DNA from: a virus
DNA length: 37,234 nt
Virus record (IMG/VR): IMGVR_UViG_3300025818_000063
Span: 1 to 37,234 of that record
Reading direction: 5' to 3' (one strand)
A model generated the notes under the pieces. That model was not told the DNA's origin. It saw nothing but the letters and a program-made list of their open reading frames with translations, and did no database searches. Of the stretch, positions 16,779-22,519 are shown piece by piece; within the stretch, counting starts at the first letter, position 1; every line of letters begins with the position of its first letter. Position numbers and translations under genes: made by a program.

Positions 16779-17254
16779 TGGTCGATCCAGTTACCGCCGC
16801 AGCGACGGCGGCGTCAGCCTTTCGAGTGATTAAGGCCGGGTTCTCGGTCGGGCGCGACATCGAGCAGATGGCGGGCGACATCTCGCGCTGGATGGGTGCG
16901 CTCAGTGATCTCGACGAGGCAGACCGGCTCGCGAAGAACCCGCCGATCTTCAAGCAGCTTTTCGCCGGGCAGTCCGCCGAGGCGGAGGCTGCGTCGATCT
17001 GGGCCGCAAAGCGTAACGCGATAGAGCAGCGCGACCAACTCCGCACATACATCCAGTATACGATGGGCCAGAGCGCGTGGGACGACCTCGTGGCGACTGA
17101 GGCGCGCATCCGCAAGGAGCGCAAGGAGACGCTATATCGTCAGGCCGAGCGCCGCAGAAAATTCCTTGAGATTGCGGCGATAGTGGCGTTTTCTATTGTG
17201 ACGTTGGGCTTCTTCGCCCTGATCATCTGGCTGTATTTGGAGAAGAACAAATAA
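16778..17254 (+). CDS. Conserved phage protein with C-terminal membrane anchor (158 aa)
   Basis: The protein begins VDPVTAAATAASAFRVIKAG, continues as a long charged helical domain (residues about 30-130), and ends with one hydrophobic span (IAAIVAFSIVTLGFFALIIW) followed by LYLEKNK. Tail-anchored helical proteins of this type sit next to endolysin genes in many marine podovirus-like genomes. A lysis-accessory role (spanin-like or lysis regulator) is inferred only from context. TGATG coupling to the upstream micropeptide. Confidence 0.68.
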   Translation: MVDPVTAAATAASAFRVIKAGFSVGRDIEQMAGDISRWMGALSDLDEADRLAKNPPIFKQLFAGQSAEAEAASIWAAKRNAIEQRDQLRTYIQYTMGQSAWDDLVATEARIRKERKETLYRQAERRRKFLEIAAIVAFSIVTLGFFALIIWLYLEKNK

Positions 17255-17277
17255 CGGGATCGGCGACCACGACCGGG

Positions 17278-17676
17278 TTGCAGGGGGAGTACCTGACAGC
17301 GGCGGCGATATTGGGTTTGGGTTGGCGTGTATCTCCGGCACAGCAGGACAGCGTCGACCTTGTGGCGTGGAATGGCGACGGCGTGTTCATGCGCGTTCAG
17401 GTGAAGTCGGCGCACCTGCGGAGGCAGAAGCACCACAACCCCTGCTACCAGTTCCAGAACGGGTCCGGGCGGATCAAGAAGACGCTGCCGTCGCTGGACA
17501 AGTTCGACATCCTCGCGCACTGCGCTATCGACGCGAGGAAGGTACATTTCCAAGCAGCGTGCTGCGTGAACCAGTATTCGCAGCGCAGGCCGCCGGGCTG
17601 GTTCGAGACGCCCGATCTGGAGCTAGATAGCTGGGAAAAGGCGTATCAAATCATTATGGAGACGCGCAATGAATAA
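17278..17676 (+). CDS. PD-(D/E)XK nuclease-like protein
   Basis: With the conventional TTG at 17278 the protein has 132 aa. The frame continues upstream to an ATA at 17251 that overlaps the previous TAA and lies 8 nt after GGAG (17239-17242), and this extension (ITGSATTTG) completes the conserved TTGLQGE start of the family. Counted from the TTG, the core is E4 of GEY, D27 of DSVDLV and the QVKS motif (Q41-x-K43), the layout of PD-(D/E)XK endonucleases such as Holliday-junction-resolvase-like enzymes, with Gln replacing the Glu of ExK as is seen in some members. It overlaps the lysozyme start by 8 nt, an odd place for a nuclease. Confidence 0.72.
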   Translation: MQGEYLTAAAILGLGWRVSPAQQDSVDLVAWNGDGVFMRVQVKSAHLRRQKHHNPCYQFQNGSGRIKKTLPSLDKFDILAHCAIDARKVHFQAACCVNQYSQRRPPGWFETPDLELDSWEKAYQIIMETRNE

Positions 17677-18088
17677 ACTGATCGAGATGATCAAACACCA
17701 CGAGGGTGTGGTGCCGCACGCCTACAAGGACAGCCGTGGGTATCTCACCATCGGCGTGGGGCGGCTCATTGACGAAGAGCTAGGCGGCGGGCTGTCCGAT
17801 GACGAAATCGACTACCTGCTGGCGAATGATCTCAAGAGGTGTAAGGCAGAGGCTGACACATACCCGTGGTTTTCTGGCCTCTCAGAGCCGCGTCAGGCGG
17901 TTGTGATCTCGATGCTGTTCAACCTAGGCAAACCACGCTGGGACGGCTTCAAGAAGGCTCAGGCGGCGATTGAGGCGGGTGATTACGGCGAGGCTGCGGC
18001 GCAGATGCTTGACAGCAAGTGGGCGGCGCAAGTTGGTAAACGCGCCGAGGATATGGCGGCGATGATGATAAGCGGAGAGTGGATGTGA
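17669..18088 (+). CDS. Endolysin, T4-type lysozyme (GH24, 139 aa)
   Basis: A muramidase that would cleave peptidoglycan between MurNAc and GlcNAc. The active-site triad of T4 lysozyme (E11, D20, T26) is present as E12 (HHEG), D21 (AYKDS) and T27 (TIGVGR) at exact spacing. A FNLG motif and the WDGFKKAQAAI helix follow, as in the family. There is no signal peptide, so it depends on a holin for export; holin candidates lie on both sides. Length (139) is at the short end of the family. It starts within the previous gene (ATGAATAA). Confidence 0.93.
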   Translation: MNKLIEMIKHHEGVVPHAYKDSRGYLTIGVGRLIDEELGGGLSDDEIDYLLANDLKRCKAEADTYPWFSGLSEPRQAVVISMLFNLGKPRWDGFKKAQAAIEAGDYGEAAAQMLDSKWAAQVGKRAEDMAAMMISGEWM

Positions 18089-18142
18089 TCGTGTGGGATA
18101 TGCACAACCGCACGACGCCAGAGCAAGCTAGGAGAAACAGAG

Positions 18143-18340
18143 ATGAGCAAACTAATCCTAGAATACAAGATCATCCCACGGCTGATGATCCTGATCATGA
18201 CCGGCGTGTATGTGCGCTGCATCGAGTGGGCGCTACAGCAGCCCGACCTCAGCACGCAGCAGGCAAGTCTGATTAGCGTCGTGACGGGCGCGATGACGGG
18301 CAGTCTGGCGGTGTTCCTCAACTCGGAGACGAAGAAATGA
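18143..18340 (+). CDS. Putative holin / small membrane protein (65 aa)
   Basis: ATG behind AGGAG at 8 nt. The protein has two candidate membrane segments (IIPRLMILIMTGVYVRCIEW and LISVVTGAMTGSLAVFL) separated by a polar Gln-rich loop, and a short charged tail (NSETKK). Small two-span proteins with the YKIIPRLM...TGAMTG pattern recur beside 3TM holins in alphaproteobacterial phages. It overlaps the next gene by ATGA. Role as holin is inferred. Confidence 0.65.
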   Translation: MSKLILEYKIIPRLMILIMTGVYVRCIEWALQQPDLSTQQASLISVVTGAMTGSLAVFLNSETKK

Positions 18341-18711
18341 TACAGGCGCTGATTGGCCCGGTGACGGGCATCCTCGACAAGTTCATCGAGGACAAGGACC
18401 AGAAGGCAAAGCTGGCGCACGACCTTGCGACGATGGCGGAGCGTCACGCGCAGGAGCAGATACTCGCGCAGATCGAGGTGCTGAAGGCCGACGCGAAGGG
18501 CAACTGGTTTCAGGCGTCGTGGCGTCCGCTGATCGGATGGATCTGCGGCCTGAGCCTCGGCATCAACTATATGGTCAGCCCGATCTGCGCCGGGTTCGGC
18601 GTCGTGATCCCGCAGGCTGATATGTCTGTGATGATGCCGCTGATGTTCGGGATGCTCGGCATCTCCGGCATGCGGTCATACGACAAGATGAAGAAGACCG
18701 ACACGAAATAA
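18337..18711 (+). CDS. Holin of the 3TM (GTA-type) family (124 aa)
   Basis: The N-terminal half is a charged helix (IEDKDQKAKLAHDLATMAER), followed by the family signature NWFQASWRPLIGWICGLSL and two further hydrophobic stretches (YMVSPICAGFGVVI, MMPLMFGMLGISGM). This order, a soluble helix, then SWRP-L-x-GW and the membrane segments, is that of the 3TM holins found in gene transfer agents and alphaproteobacterial phages. It would permeabilise the inner membrane for the lysozyme encoded upstream. It is the last plus-strand gene before the convergent terminator. Confidence 0.83.
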   Translation: MIQALIGPVTGILDKFIEDKDQKAKLAHDLATMAERHAQEQILAQIEVLKADAKGNWFQASWRPLIGWICGLSLGINYMVSPICAGFGVVIPQADMSVMMPLMFGMLGISGMRSYDKMKKTDTK

Positions 18712-18741
18712 AAAAAGACCCGACGGTTTCAAGCCGCCGGG
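18710..18741 (-). terminator. Intrinsic terminator for the minus-strand block
   Basis: Read on the minus strand, CCCGGCGG (18741-18734) pairs with CCGTCGGG (18726-18719; one G-U) and is followed by TCTTTTTT. On the plus strand there is no T-run after the hairpin, so it mainly ends leftward transcription at the convergent junction. A second stem, GCGGGA/TCCCGC (18760-18777), lies close by. Confidence 0.7.
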
Positions 18742-18781
18742 CCAGTTTCGGAGGAACGCGGGACAACGCTCCCGCAGGCGA

Positions 18782-18964
18782 TCACTCAAAAGGATCGTAA
18801 CTCTCGGCAACCTCCTCGTCAACCTCGCCCGATCCCTCGCACAGGCGGCACTCCATCTCTGCCTCGTCGATGTAGCCACCGCGCCAGTCTCCCGGCGCGG
18901 CGACCCTCACCTCGTACCACGCGACGCCCTTCCCGTCGCAGGATGGGCAGGTGGTGCTAGGCAT
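18782..18964 (-). CDS. DnaJ-type zinc-finger small protein (60 aa)
   Basis: The start at 18964 overlaps the previous stop by 8 nt; longer in-frame starts run into the neighbour. The two motifs CPSCDGKG and CRLCEGSG, about 28 residues apart, are the CxxCxGxG repeats of the DnaJ zinc-binding domain, and form a single zinc site. The C-terminus is acidic (EVDEEVAESYDPFE). Such mini zinc proteins may act as adaptors or redox/chaperone mimics; the role here is unknown. Last gene of the minus block. Confidence 0.75.
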   Translation of the reverse strand: MPSTTCPSCDGKGVAWYEVRVAAPGDWRGGYIDEAEMECRLCEGSGEVDEEVAESYDPFE

Positions 18965-19247
18965 CGACTTCAAGTTCCCTTGGGTCAACCAGCCCCTCTC
19001 GGATGTCCATATCCTCAAAGCTGTCGGTGTATTGGTCCAGCAGGTCGATCAGGATAAACAGGCGCTTCTGGATAGCGGTGAACTCCTCTTGCATCGGCGC
19101 AGCGCCCATTCCGGCTTCGTGGAAGCGCGACAGCGCGGCGTCAGCGCGACGCAGGTTTGTGCGTGCCTCGTCGAGGCGGCGCTTTGACTGATCGTCCCTG
19201 ACGACCCAGACGCCGTCCTTGTGCAGAAGTGTGTGTGGATTTTTCAT
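18957..19247 (-). CDS. Hypothetical charged helical protein (96 aa)
   Basis: Preceded by the repeated leader with AAGGGAG 8 nt before the ATG. It starts MKNPHTLLHKDGVWVVRDD and then forms a long amphipathic helix with heptad-like spacing (RLDEARTNLRRADAALSRF), ending acidic. Probably coiled-coil and self-associating. No family recognised; an early regulatory or host-takeover role is inferred from the block it sits in. Confidence 0.7.
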   Translation of the reverse strand: MKNPHTLLHKDGVWVVRDDQSKRRLDEARTNLRRADAALSRFHEAGMGAAPMQEEFTAIQKRLFILIDLLDQYTDSFEDMDIREGLVDPRELEVDA

Positions 19248-19265
19248 CGTGTGTCTCCCTTCGAT
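19248..19265 (-). promoter_or_regulatory. Conserved leader/RBS, copy 1
   Basis: Minus strand reads ATCGAAGGGAGACACACG directly before the ATG at 19247. The Shine-Dalgarno AAGGGAG is embedded in a longer sequence shared with three other minus-strand genes. Confidence 0.7.
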
Positions 19266-19282
19266 GATGGTGAGGGGTGGCG

Positions 19283-19558
19283 CTAGGCCACCGCCTCCAG
19301 TGCGTTGTGGCTTTCGGCTGCGCGAATGATCGCCTCCTCCACCTCTTGGACCCCAGCGGCCCAGTCATAGCGACCCCAGCGACCAGCCTTCGGGATCATC
19401 GCCACCATTTGTACGCTTTCGGCCCACTCGCCTTGGGGGTCAGCCATATAGACGTTGTAATGGTAATGGGTGTGGATGATGGTGAACCTAAGACCCGCAT
19501 GCTCGACCTGAGTGCCGTCAGCGATGATCGGGGTGTTTTTGTTTTTGAATGTGAACAT
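19283..19558 (-). CDS. Hypothetical protein (91 aa)
   Basis: First gene after the SOS-box-like operator and its own leader. Contains a His/Tyr-rich strand (FTIIHTHYHYNVYMADPQGEW) followed by a helical C-terminus (VQEVEEAIIRAAESHNALE). No catalytic motif can be assigned to the His-x-His pair. Its stop lies in the loop of a small hairpin GGTGGC/GCCACC (19276-19292). Its placement behind a dedicated promoter/operator suggests an early, repressible function. Confidence 0.72.
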   Translation of the reverse strand: MFTFKNKNTPIIADGTQVEHAGLRFTIIHTHYHYNVYMADPQGEWAESVQMVAMIPKAGRWGRYDWAAGVQEVEEAIIRAAESHNALEAVA

Positions 19559-19575
19559 CGTGTGTCTCCCTTGAT
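19559..19575 (-). promoter_or_regulatory. Conserved leader/RBS, copy 2
   Basis: Minus strand reads ATCAAGGGAGACACACG before the ATG at 19558; one base shorter than copy 1 but otherwise the same. Confidence 0.7.
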
Positions 19576-19579
19576 GAAT

Positions 19580-19619
19580 GTCCTAGTAATGTTCTACTAA
19601 ATCATGCAAACCCTGTAAA
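19580..19619 (-). promoter_or_regulatory. Promoter with SOS-box-like operator O1
   Basis: On the minus strand TTTACA (19619-19614), 17 nt, then TAGAAC (19596-19591) form a plausible sigma-70-like promoter. Overlapping and following the -10 is GAAC-ATTACTA-GGAC (19594-19580), i.e. GTCC-N7-GTTC on the plus strand, close to the alphaproteobacterial LexA site GTTC-N7-GTTC. A protein bound here would block the promoter. Confidence 0.55.
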
Positions 19620-19620
19620 C

Positions 19621-19649
19621 AAAAAAAATGAAGGGGGCCGAAGCCCCCT
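19621..19649 (-). terminator. Strong intrinsic terminator after the LexA-like gene
   Basis: Minus strand: GGGGGC-TTCG-GCCCCC (19648-19633) with an outer A-T pair, followed by TTCATTTTTTTT. This is a classical UUCG-loop terminator right after the LexA-like gene, so the next operon (19558 leftward) needs its own promoter, which is found at 19580-19619. Confidence 0.88.
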
Positions 19650-19651
19650 CC

Positions 19652-19858
19652 CTACACCAGTTCAATCGCGCGGTGCGTATACTTGTCGCGCTTGATTGCG
19701 CCACGCCTCTCAAGCGTCACAAGCATCGAGTGCGCCGCAGTCTTCGAGCGCCCCGTTGCCTCGGCCAACTCCTTGATGCTCGGCGCGTAACCGTAGCGCC
19801 GGATGTGCCGGGATAGATAGGCCAGCACGTTGAGCTGCTTCTGTGTCAAAGCCTTCAT
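19652..19858 (-). CDS. Mini-LexA: LexA-type winged-helix DNA-binding protein (68 aa)
   Basis: The whole protein corresponds to the LexA N-terminal domain: LTQKQLNVLAYLSRHI, then YGYAPSIKELAEATG (the G-Y-x-PS-x-x-E-L signature), a recognition helix region SKTAAHSMLVTLERRG and the wing AIKRDKYTHRAIEL. The S24 autopeptidase/dimerisation domain is absent and the frame ends with a proper stop before a terminator, so it is a stand-alone DNA-binding unit and not a truncation in this window. It would not be inactivated by RecA-stimulated cleavage. It ends the operon that begins at 22411, and two SOS-box-like sites overlap the block's promoters, so autoregulation is likely by inference. Confidence 0.85.
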   Translation of the reverse strand: MKALTQKQLNVLAYLSRHIRRYGYAPSIKELAEATGRSKTAAHSMLVTLERRGAIKRDKYTHRAIELV

Positions 19859-19859
19859 G

Positions 19860-20819
19860 TCACGCCTCCTTCACGGTCAGGGTTTTGGCGCGCACCTGCC
19901 GGGCAGGCTTGGCCTCGGTGGTCTTGGCTGGCTGCGCCTTGTAGTTACGCATCGGCCACTTGACGTAATAGGTCGAGCCGTCAACGTGGACCTGACCCTC
20001 CTCGTGATTTCCGAGCATCTCCTTCAGCATCGTCTCCGCCTCGTCGATCTCAGCCTCGGCTGCGCGCTTCTGGTCACGCGCCGCGATCAGGATGCTCGCC
20101 CAGTGGTCAGCATCCGCGACGCCGTTCAGGTCAAGTGCGGGTGCGCCGTCATCGACACGGTCCCACGCCACGTTCGCGTCGTCGGACGACAGCGGCGGAT
20201 ACCAGTCGATGTCGCGCTTGCGGCGCTCGAAGTCATGCACCGCATCCTCGATCTGCGACTGCATGTCCGGGTCTTGCCGGTACAGGAACAGGCGAAGCTC
20301 CGAGCCGCGATACAGGACGCACACGGCGCCCCACGACGCGTCGGTGACCATCATCTGTGCCTGTAGCTGCCACGGCCCCCTGTGCGGCGCAGGCGCGTCT
20401 TCCGGGGCTGCGCTGGTGTTCTTCGCCTCTAGGCAGCCGAGACGGCCCTTGGTGTCCACCACGCCGCCCTGCGGGACGTAGATGCCCATCGCCGGGTTAT
20501 GCTCGAACAGGACGCTGCCACGCCCGCGTCCGTCGAGCGAACACGAGAGCGGCAGGTCCGGGTGGAAATACGGCTCGTTGATGTCGACGTTGACATCGTC
20601 AAGGTCGAGCCGGTACGCGGCTTCCCGCAGGATCGTGGGTTCGAGCAAGTCGCCAAGCCGCATCTGCTCGGTCTGGCTGAGCCGCGACGGGGGGATGCCG
20701 TTGGCTGCGTCGATGGCTTCCTTCAGAAGCTCGTTCGGCGTCTTGTATGGCGACAGGCCCAGCAGGGCGGGGATGCGCGACGCGCTCATCATGTCGTCGG
20801 GTGTGAGTTTACCTACCAT
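19860..20819 (-). CDS. YqaJ-type viral recombinase / exonuclease (319 aa)
   Basis: ATG 20819 has AAGGAGA 7 nt upstream and overlaps the previous gene by 11 nt; a longer frame to 20858 is less likely. Motifs of the lambda-exonuclease-like PD-(D/E)XK family are seen in order: SRIPALLGLSPYKTPNEL (residues 14-31), LLEP (E60), a Ser-Leu-Asp with D96, LEAKNT with E131 and K133, and WQLQAQMMV (150-158). This supports a 5'-3' exonuclease that makes ssDNA for annealing recombination. A Lys/Ala-rich tail follows. A presumed ssDNA-binding partner is encoded at 23571-24209. Confidence 0.85.
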   Translation of the reverse strand: MVGKLTPDDMMSASRIPALLGLSPYKTPNELLKEAIDAANGIPPSRLSQTEQMRLGDLLEPTILREAAYRLDLDDVNVDINEPYFHPDLPLSCSLDGRGRGSVLFEHNPAMGIYVPQGGVVDTKGRLGCLEAKNTSAAPEDAPAPHRGPWQLQAQMMVTDASWGAVCVLYRGSELRLFLYRQDPDMQSQIEDAVHDFERRKRDIDWYPPLSSDDANVAWDRVDDGAPALDLNGVADADHWASILIAARDQKRAAEAEIDEAETMLKEMLGNHEEGQVHVDGSTYYVKWPMRNYKAQPAKTTEAKPARQVRAKTLTVKEA

Positions 20820-21345
20820 TGTCGGTCTCCTTGTTTGCAAGATAGTCTTCGTTCTCAAAAGTCTTGAGGCGGTGGCAGCGGACGCACAAAAGCTGATAAA
20901 CCAGAGCCGGGTCTTCGCCGTCCTTCACCATCTTGTTGATGGCGTTTGGGTTGTGTTGGCCGTTCGCCTTCTCACCGGCAGAGCGCCAACCGACCGGCTC
21001 AATGTGGTCGAAGTCGAGGAGCCGGATGTCCGCCTCCCCACACTGGACGCACTCCCCGCCAAGAGCGTCCGCCGCATCTTGACGGCGCTTGAGGCGTGAC
21101 TTCCTCTGGCGGTCTCGCTGTCGCTCTCGGTGGTCAGCCCTCATCTCTCTCAGACACTCGATCACCTCAAGGTCATCAGGCGAGCGCAGGCAGCTTTCAA
21201 ATCTCGACACCTCGTCAAGTTCCTTGTCGGTTGGCGTGAACTGCTGCCACACCTTCTTTGCATGTGCCGCGATGCTATGCTCTCGATGCACCTCTCTCCA
21301 CTCTTCGATTTTGAGCGCGAGGCTGGATACCTTTCTCATTTCCAT
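20809..21345 (-). CDS. HNH endonuclease-like protein (178 aa)
   Basis: Two ATGs fit: 21345 (after GGGAGG) and 21339, which overlaps the previous stop as ATGA. The N-terminal 90 residues are charged helices, very Arg-rich at 72-90. The HNH core is C99-x2-C102, DFDHIEP with D113-H114, and C154-x2-C157-H158, which is the zinc-supported HNH form. The enzyme could nick or cut DNA, as a packaging helper, host-DNA nuclease or free-standing homing endonuclease. It is not next to the intron, so a link to intron mobility is only a hypothesis. Confidence 0.8.
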   Translation of the reverse strand: MEMRKVSSLALKIEEWREVHREHSIAAHAKKVWQQFTPTDKELDEVSRFESCLRSPDDLEVIECLREMRADHRERQRDRQRKSRLKRRQDAADALGGECVQCGEADIRLLDFDHIEPVGWRSAGEKANGQHNPNAINKMVKDGEDPALVYQLLCVRCHRLKTFENEDYLANKETDNGR

Positions 21346-21476
21346 TTCCTGCCTCCCTTCAAGACTGGTGTTGTCGGTTTCCACTTCGGCGCGACGAGCT
21401 TCATCCAGCACGGCGCGCACAACGCCCGGCCATCCTCTTTCGTGACAGCCGGGCGCTTGCATTGGTCGCAGGTCAT
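21336..21476 (-). CDS. Tiny zinc-ribbon protein (46 aa)
   Basis: A short frame from ATG 21476, overlapping the previous TGA as ATGA, to TGA 21338-21336. The 46 residues begin MTCDQCKRPAV and contain a second pair CAPCW, giving CxxC-x13-CxxC, then a basic, Trp/Lys-rich end (WMKLVAPKWKP, KGGRKWK). Looks like a small nucleic-acid-binding zinc finger. Its frame covers a stretch otherwise left empty, and both ends are coupled to neighbours. Confidence 0.68.
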   Translation of the reverse strand: MTCDQCKRPAVTKEDGRALCAPCWMKLVAPKWKPTTPVLKGGRKWK

Positions 21477-21778
21477 GCGGCAGCTTCGAGGCGCTTGGCC
21501 TTGGCGCGCCAGATGCCCATCTGACGGCGCGACACAGTCACGCTGCGCGTCTCCTCGTCCAGACGCTGCTCAAGATGCGCCTCTCGATCACGAAGCGCAT
21601 CAACCTGCGCCTTCATCGCGTTGACGCGGTCAGCCATCTTTCGGTGGTTCTCGCTGGCCTCATGCGTCAGCATCCGCAGCGCGGCGAGCAGGCGGTGAGC
21701 CTCCGGTGTCATCGGCGCGCCAGTCATGACGCGCTCGTCCATCTCCAGAAGCAGAGCTTCATATCGTTGCAAGTCCAT
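21473..21778 (-). CDS. Coiled-coil protein (101 aa)
   Basis: AAAGGGAGACC precedes the ATG. Residues about 20-100 are a single long heptad-type helix (MADRVNAMKAQVDALRDREA, LEQRLDEETRSV), ending WRAKAKRLEAAA. No enzymatic motif. Probably oligomeric. No named family; the block context suggests an early accessory function. Confidence 0.72.
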   Translation of the reverse strand: MDLQRYEALLLEMDERVMTGAPMTPEAHRLLAALRMLTHEASENHRKMADRVNAMKAQVDALRDREAHLEQRLDEETRSVTVSRRQMGIWRAKAKRLEAAA

Positions 21779-21792
21779 TTCGGTCTCCCTTT

Positions 21793-21912
21793 CTAGTTAC
21801 CGAAGTGGGCGATGAGCGCCCACCAAGTGTATTGCGGCCCGAACAGGTCGAGCCACCCTAATGCGAAGACGGCCAGCACGACCGCCCCCGCAATCTCTGA
21901 GCGCCAGTTCAT
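21793..21912 (-). CDS. 39-aa single-span membrane protein
   Basis: ATG 21912 overlaps the previous TGA (ATGA); TAG is at 21795-21793. The product is MNWRSE, then a hydrophobic helix (IAGAVVLAVFALGWLDLF) and an aromatic end (TWWALIAHFGN). The coupling and clear membrane helix argue for translation. A small inner-membrane peptide of unknown role, possibly in superinfection control or host interference. Confidence 0.58.
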   Translation of the reverse strand: MNWRSEIAGAVVLAVFALGWLDLFGPQYTWWALIAHFGN

Positions 21913-22103
21913 GACGTGGCCTCGCGGTGGGCGATGTTTGCCTCGAACCGCTGCTGCCTCTGACGCAGCACCAGACGGATGGTTGCCTTCATGAACGGCG
22001 TCAGGCGAGCGTGCATGATCGGCGTTTCGATGATTTGGACAAGCGCCGCTGTCGAGAGCTTCTGACAGGAGCCGTAGTATTCGCGGTGTGTAAGTCGTGA
22101 CAT
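21909..22103 (-). CDS. Hypothetical basic protein (64 aa)
   Basis: Preceded by the conserved leader. An Arg/His-rich helical protein (MSRLTHREYYGSCQKLSTAA, LRQRQQRFEANIAHREATS) without paired cysteines or membrane spans. Its basic charge would fit nucleic-acid binding, but nothing specific can be claimed. Confidence 0.65.
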   Translation of the reverse strand: MSRLTHREYYGSCQKLSTAALVQIIETPIMHARLTPFMKATIRLVLRQRQQRFEANIAHREATS

Positions 22104-22122
22104 CGATTTGTCTCCCTTCGAT
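22104..22122 (-). promoter_or_regulatory. Conserved leader/RBS, copy 3
   Basis: Minus strand reads ATCGAAGGGAGACAAATCG before the ATG at 22103; same core CGAAGGGAGACA as the other copies. Confidence 0.65.
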
Positions 22123-22126
22123 GGTG

Positions 22127-22411
22127 TTAGGCGTGATACTTGATGAAAGTTGCCTCAGCCTCTTTGGACTGGGCGGTGTCTTCGCCGATGATGTTGAGCA
22201 GCGCCTTGGCTGCCCTCACCAGATGCGGCTCGTCAACGAGGCCGTCGGCGTAGAAGGTGGCGTTGCTGCGAAGCTCGGCCATCTCGTCAGTCTCAGCCGC
22301 GTCGATGAAATAGTGCGACTTGGTCTCGCGGATGATCGCCGGGGCTGGCAGGTCGCAGCACTCGACGTGGTCGTCGTAGAACCGCTTCGGAATTTTGTAG
22401 GCGTCGGTCAT
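22127..22411 (-). CDS. Hypothetical protein (94 aa), first gene of the minus operon
   Basis: First gene behind the divergent control region, with the conserved leader before its ATG. The sequence has a beta-rich N-terminal half with two adjacent cysteines (DDHVECCDLPAPAIIRETKS) and a helical, acidic C-terminal half (VRAAKALLNIIGEDTAQSKE). The first-position gene of an early operon is often a host-takeover protein; that is inference and no family is recognised. Confidence 0.72.
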   Translation of the reverse strand: MTDAYKIPKRFYDDHVECCDLPAPAIIRETKSHYFIDAAETDEMAELRSNATFYADGLVDEPHLVRAAKALLNIIGEDTAQSKEAEATFIKYHA

Positions 22412-22428
22412 CGGTGTCTCCCTTCGAT
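22412..22428 (-). promoter_or_regulatory. Conserved leader/RBS, copy 4
   Basis: Minus strand reads ATCGAAGGGAGACACCG before the ATG at 22411. Confidence 0.7.
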
Positions 22429-22430
22429 GT

Positions 22431-22476
22431 GTTCTATCAACGTCCTATTTATCGCATGATAGACTTATGATATCAA
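22431..22476 (-). promoter_or_regulatory. Promoter with SOS-box-like operator O2 in the divergent region
   Basis: On the minus strand TTGATA (22476-22471), 17 nt, GATAAA (22453-22448) is a plausible promoter. Just downstream lies GGAC-GTTGATA-GAAC (22445-22431), i.e. GTTC-N7-GTCC on the plus strand, matching O1 in spacing and in distance to the start codon. The rest of 22412-22519 is AT-rich and must also carry the plus-strand promoter for 22520, which I cannot place with confidence. Confidence 0.58.
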
Positions 22477-22519
22477 CAGCTAAATAGCATTTTGCTACAA
22501 CTTTTTTCACGAGGCTCAA

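Noticed and set aside
18079-18276. Plus-strand frame of 65 codons between lysozyme and the two-span protein
   Set aside because: Most of it is out-of-frame reading of the membrane protein at 18143-18340, which has the better ribosome-binding site. Only about 20 codons are outside that gene.
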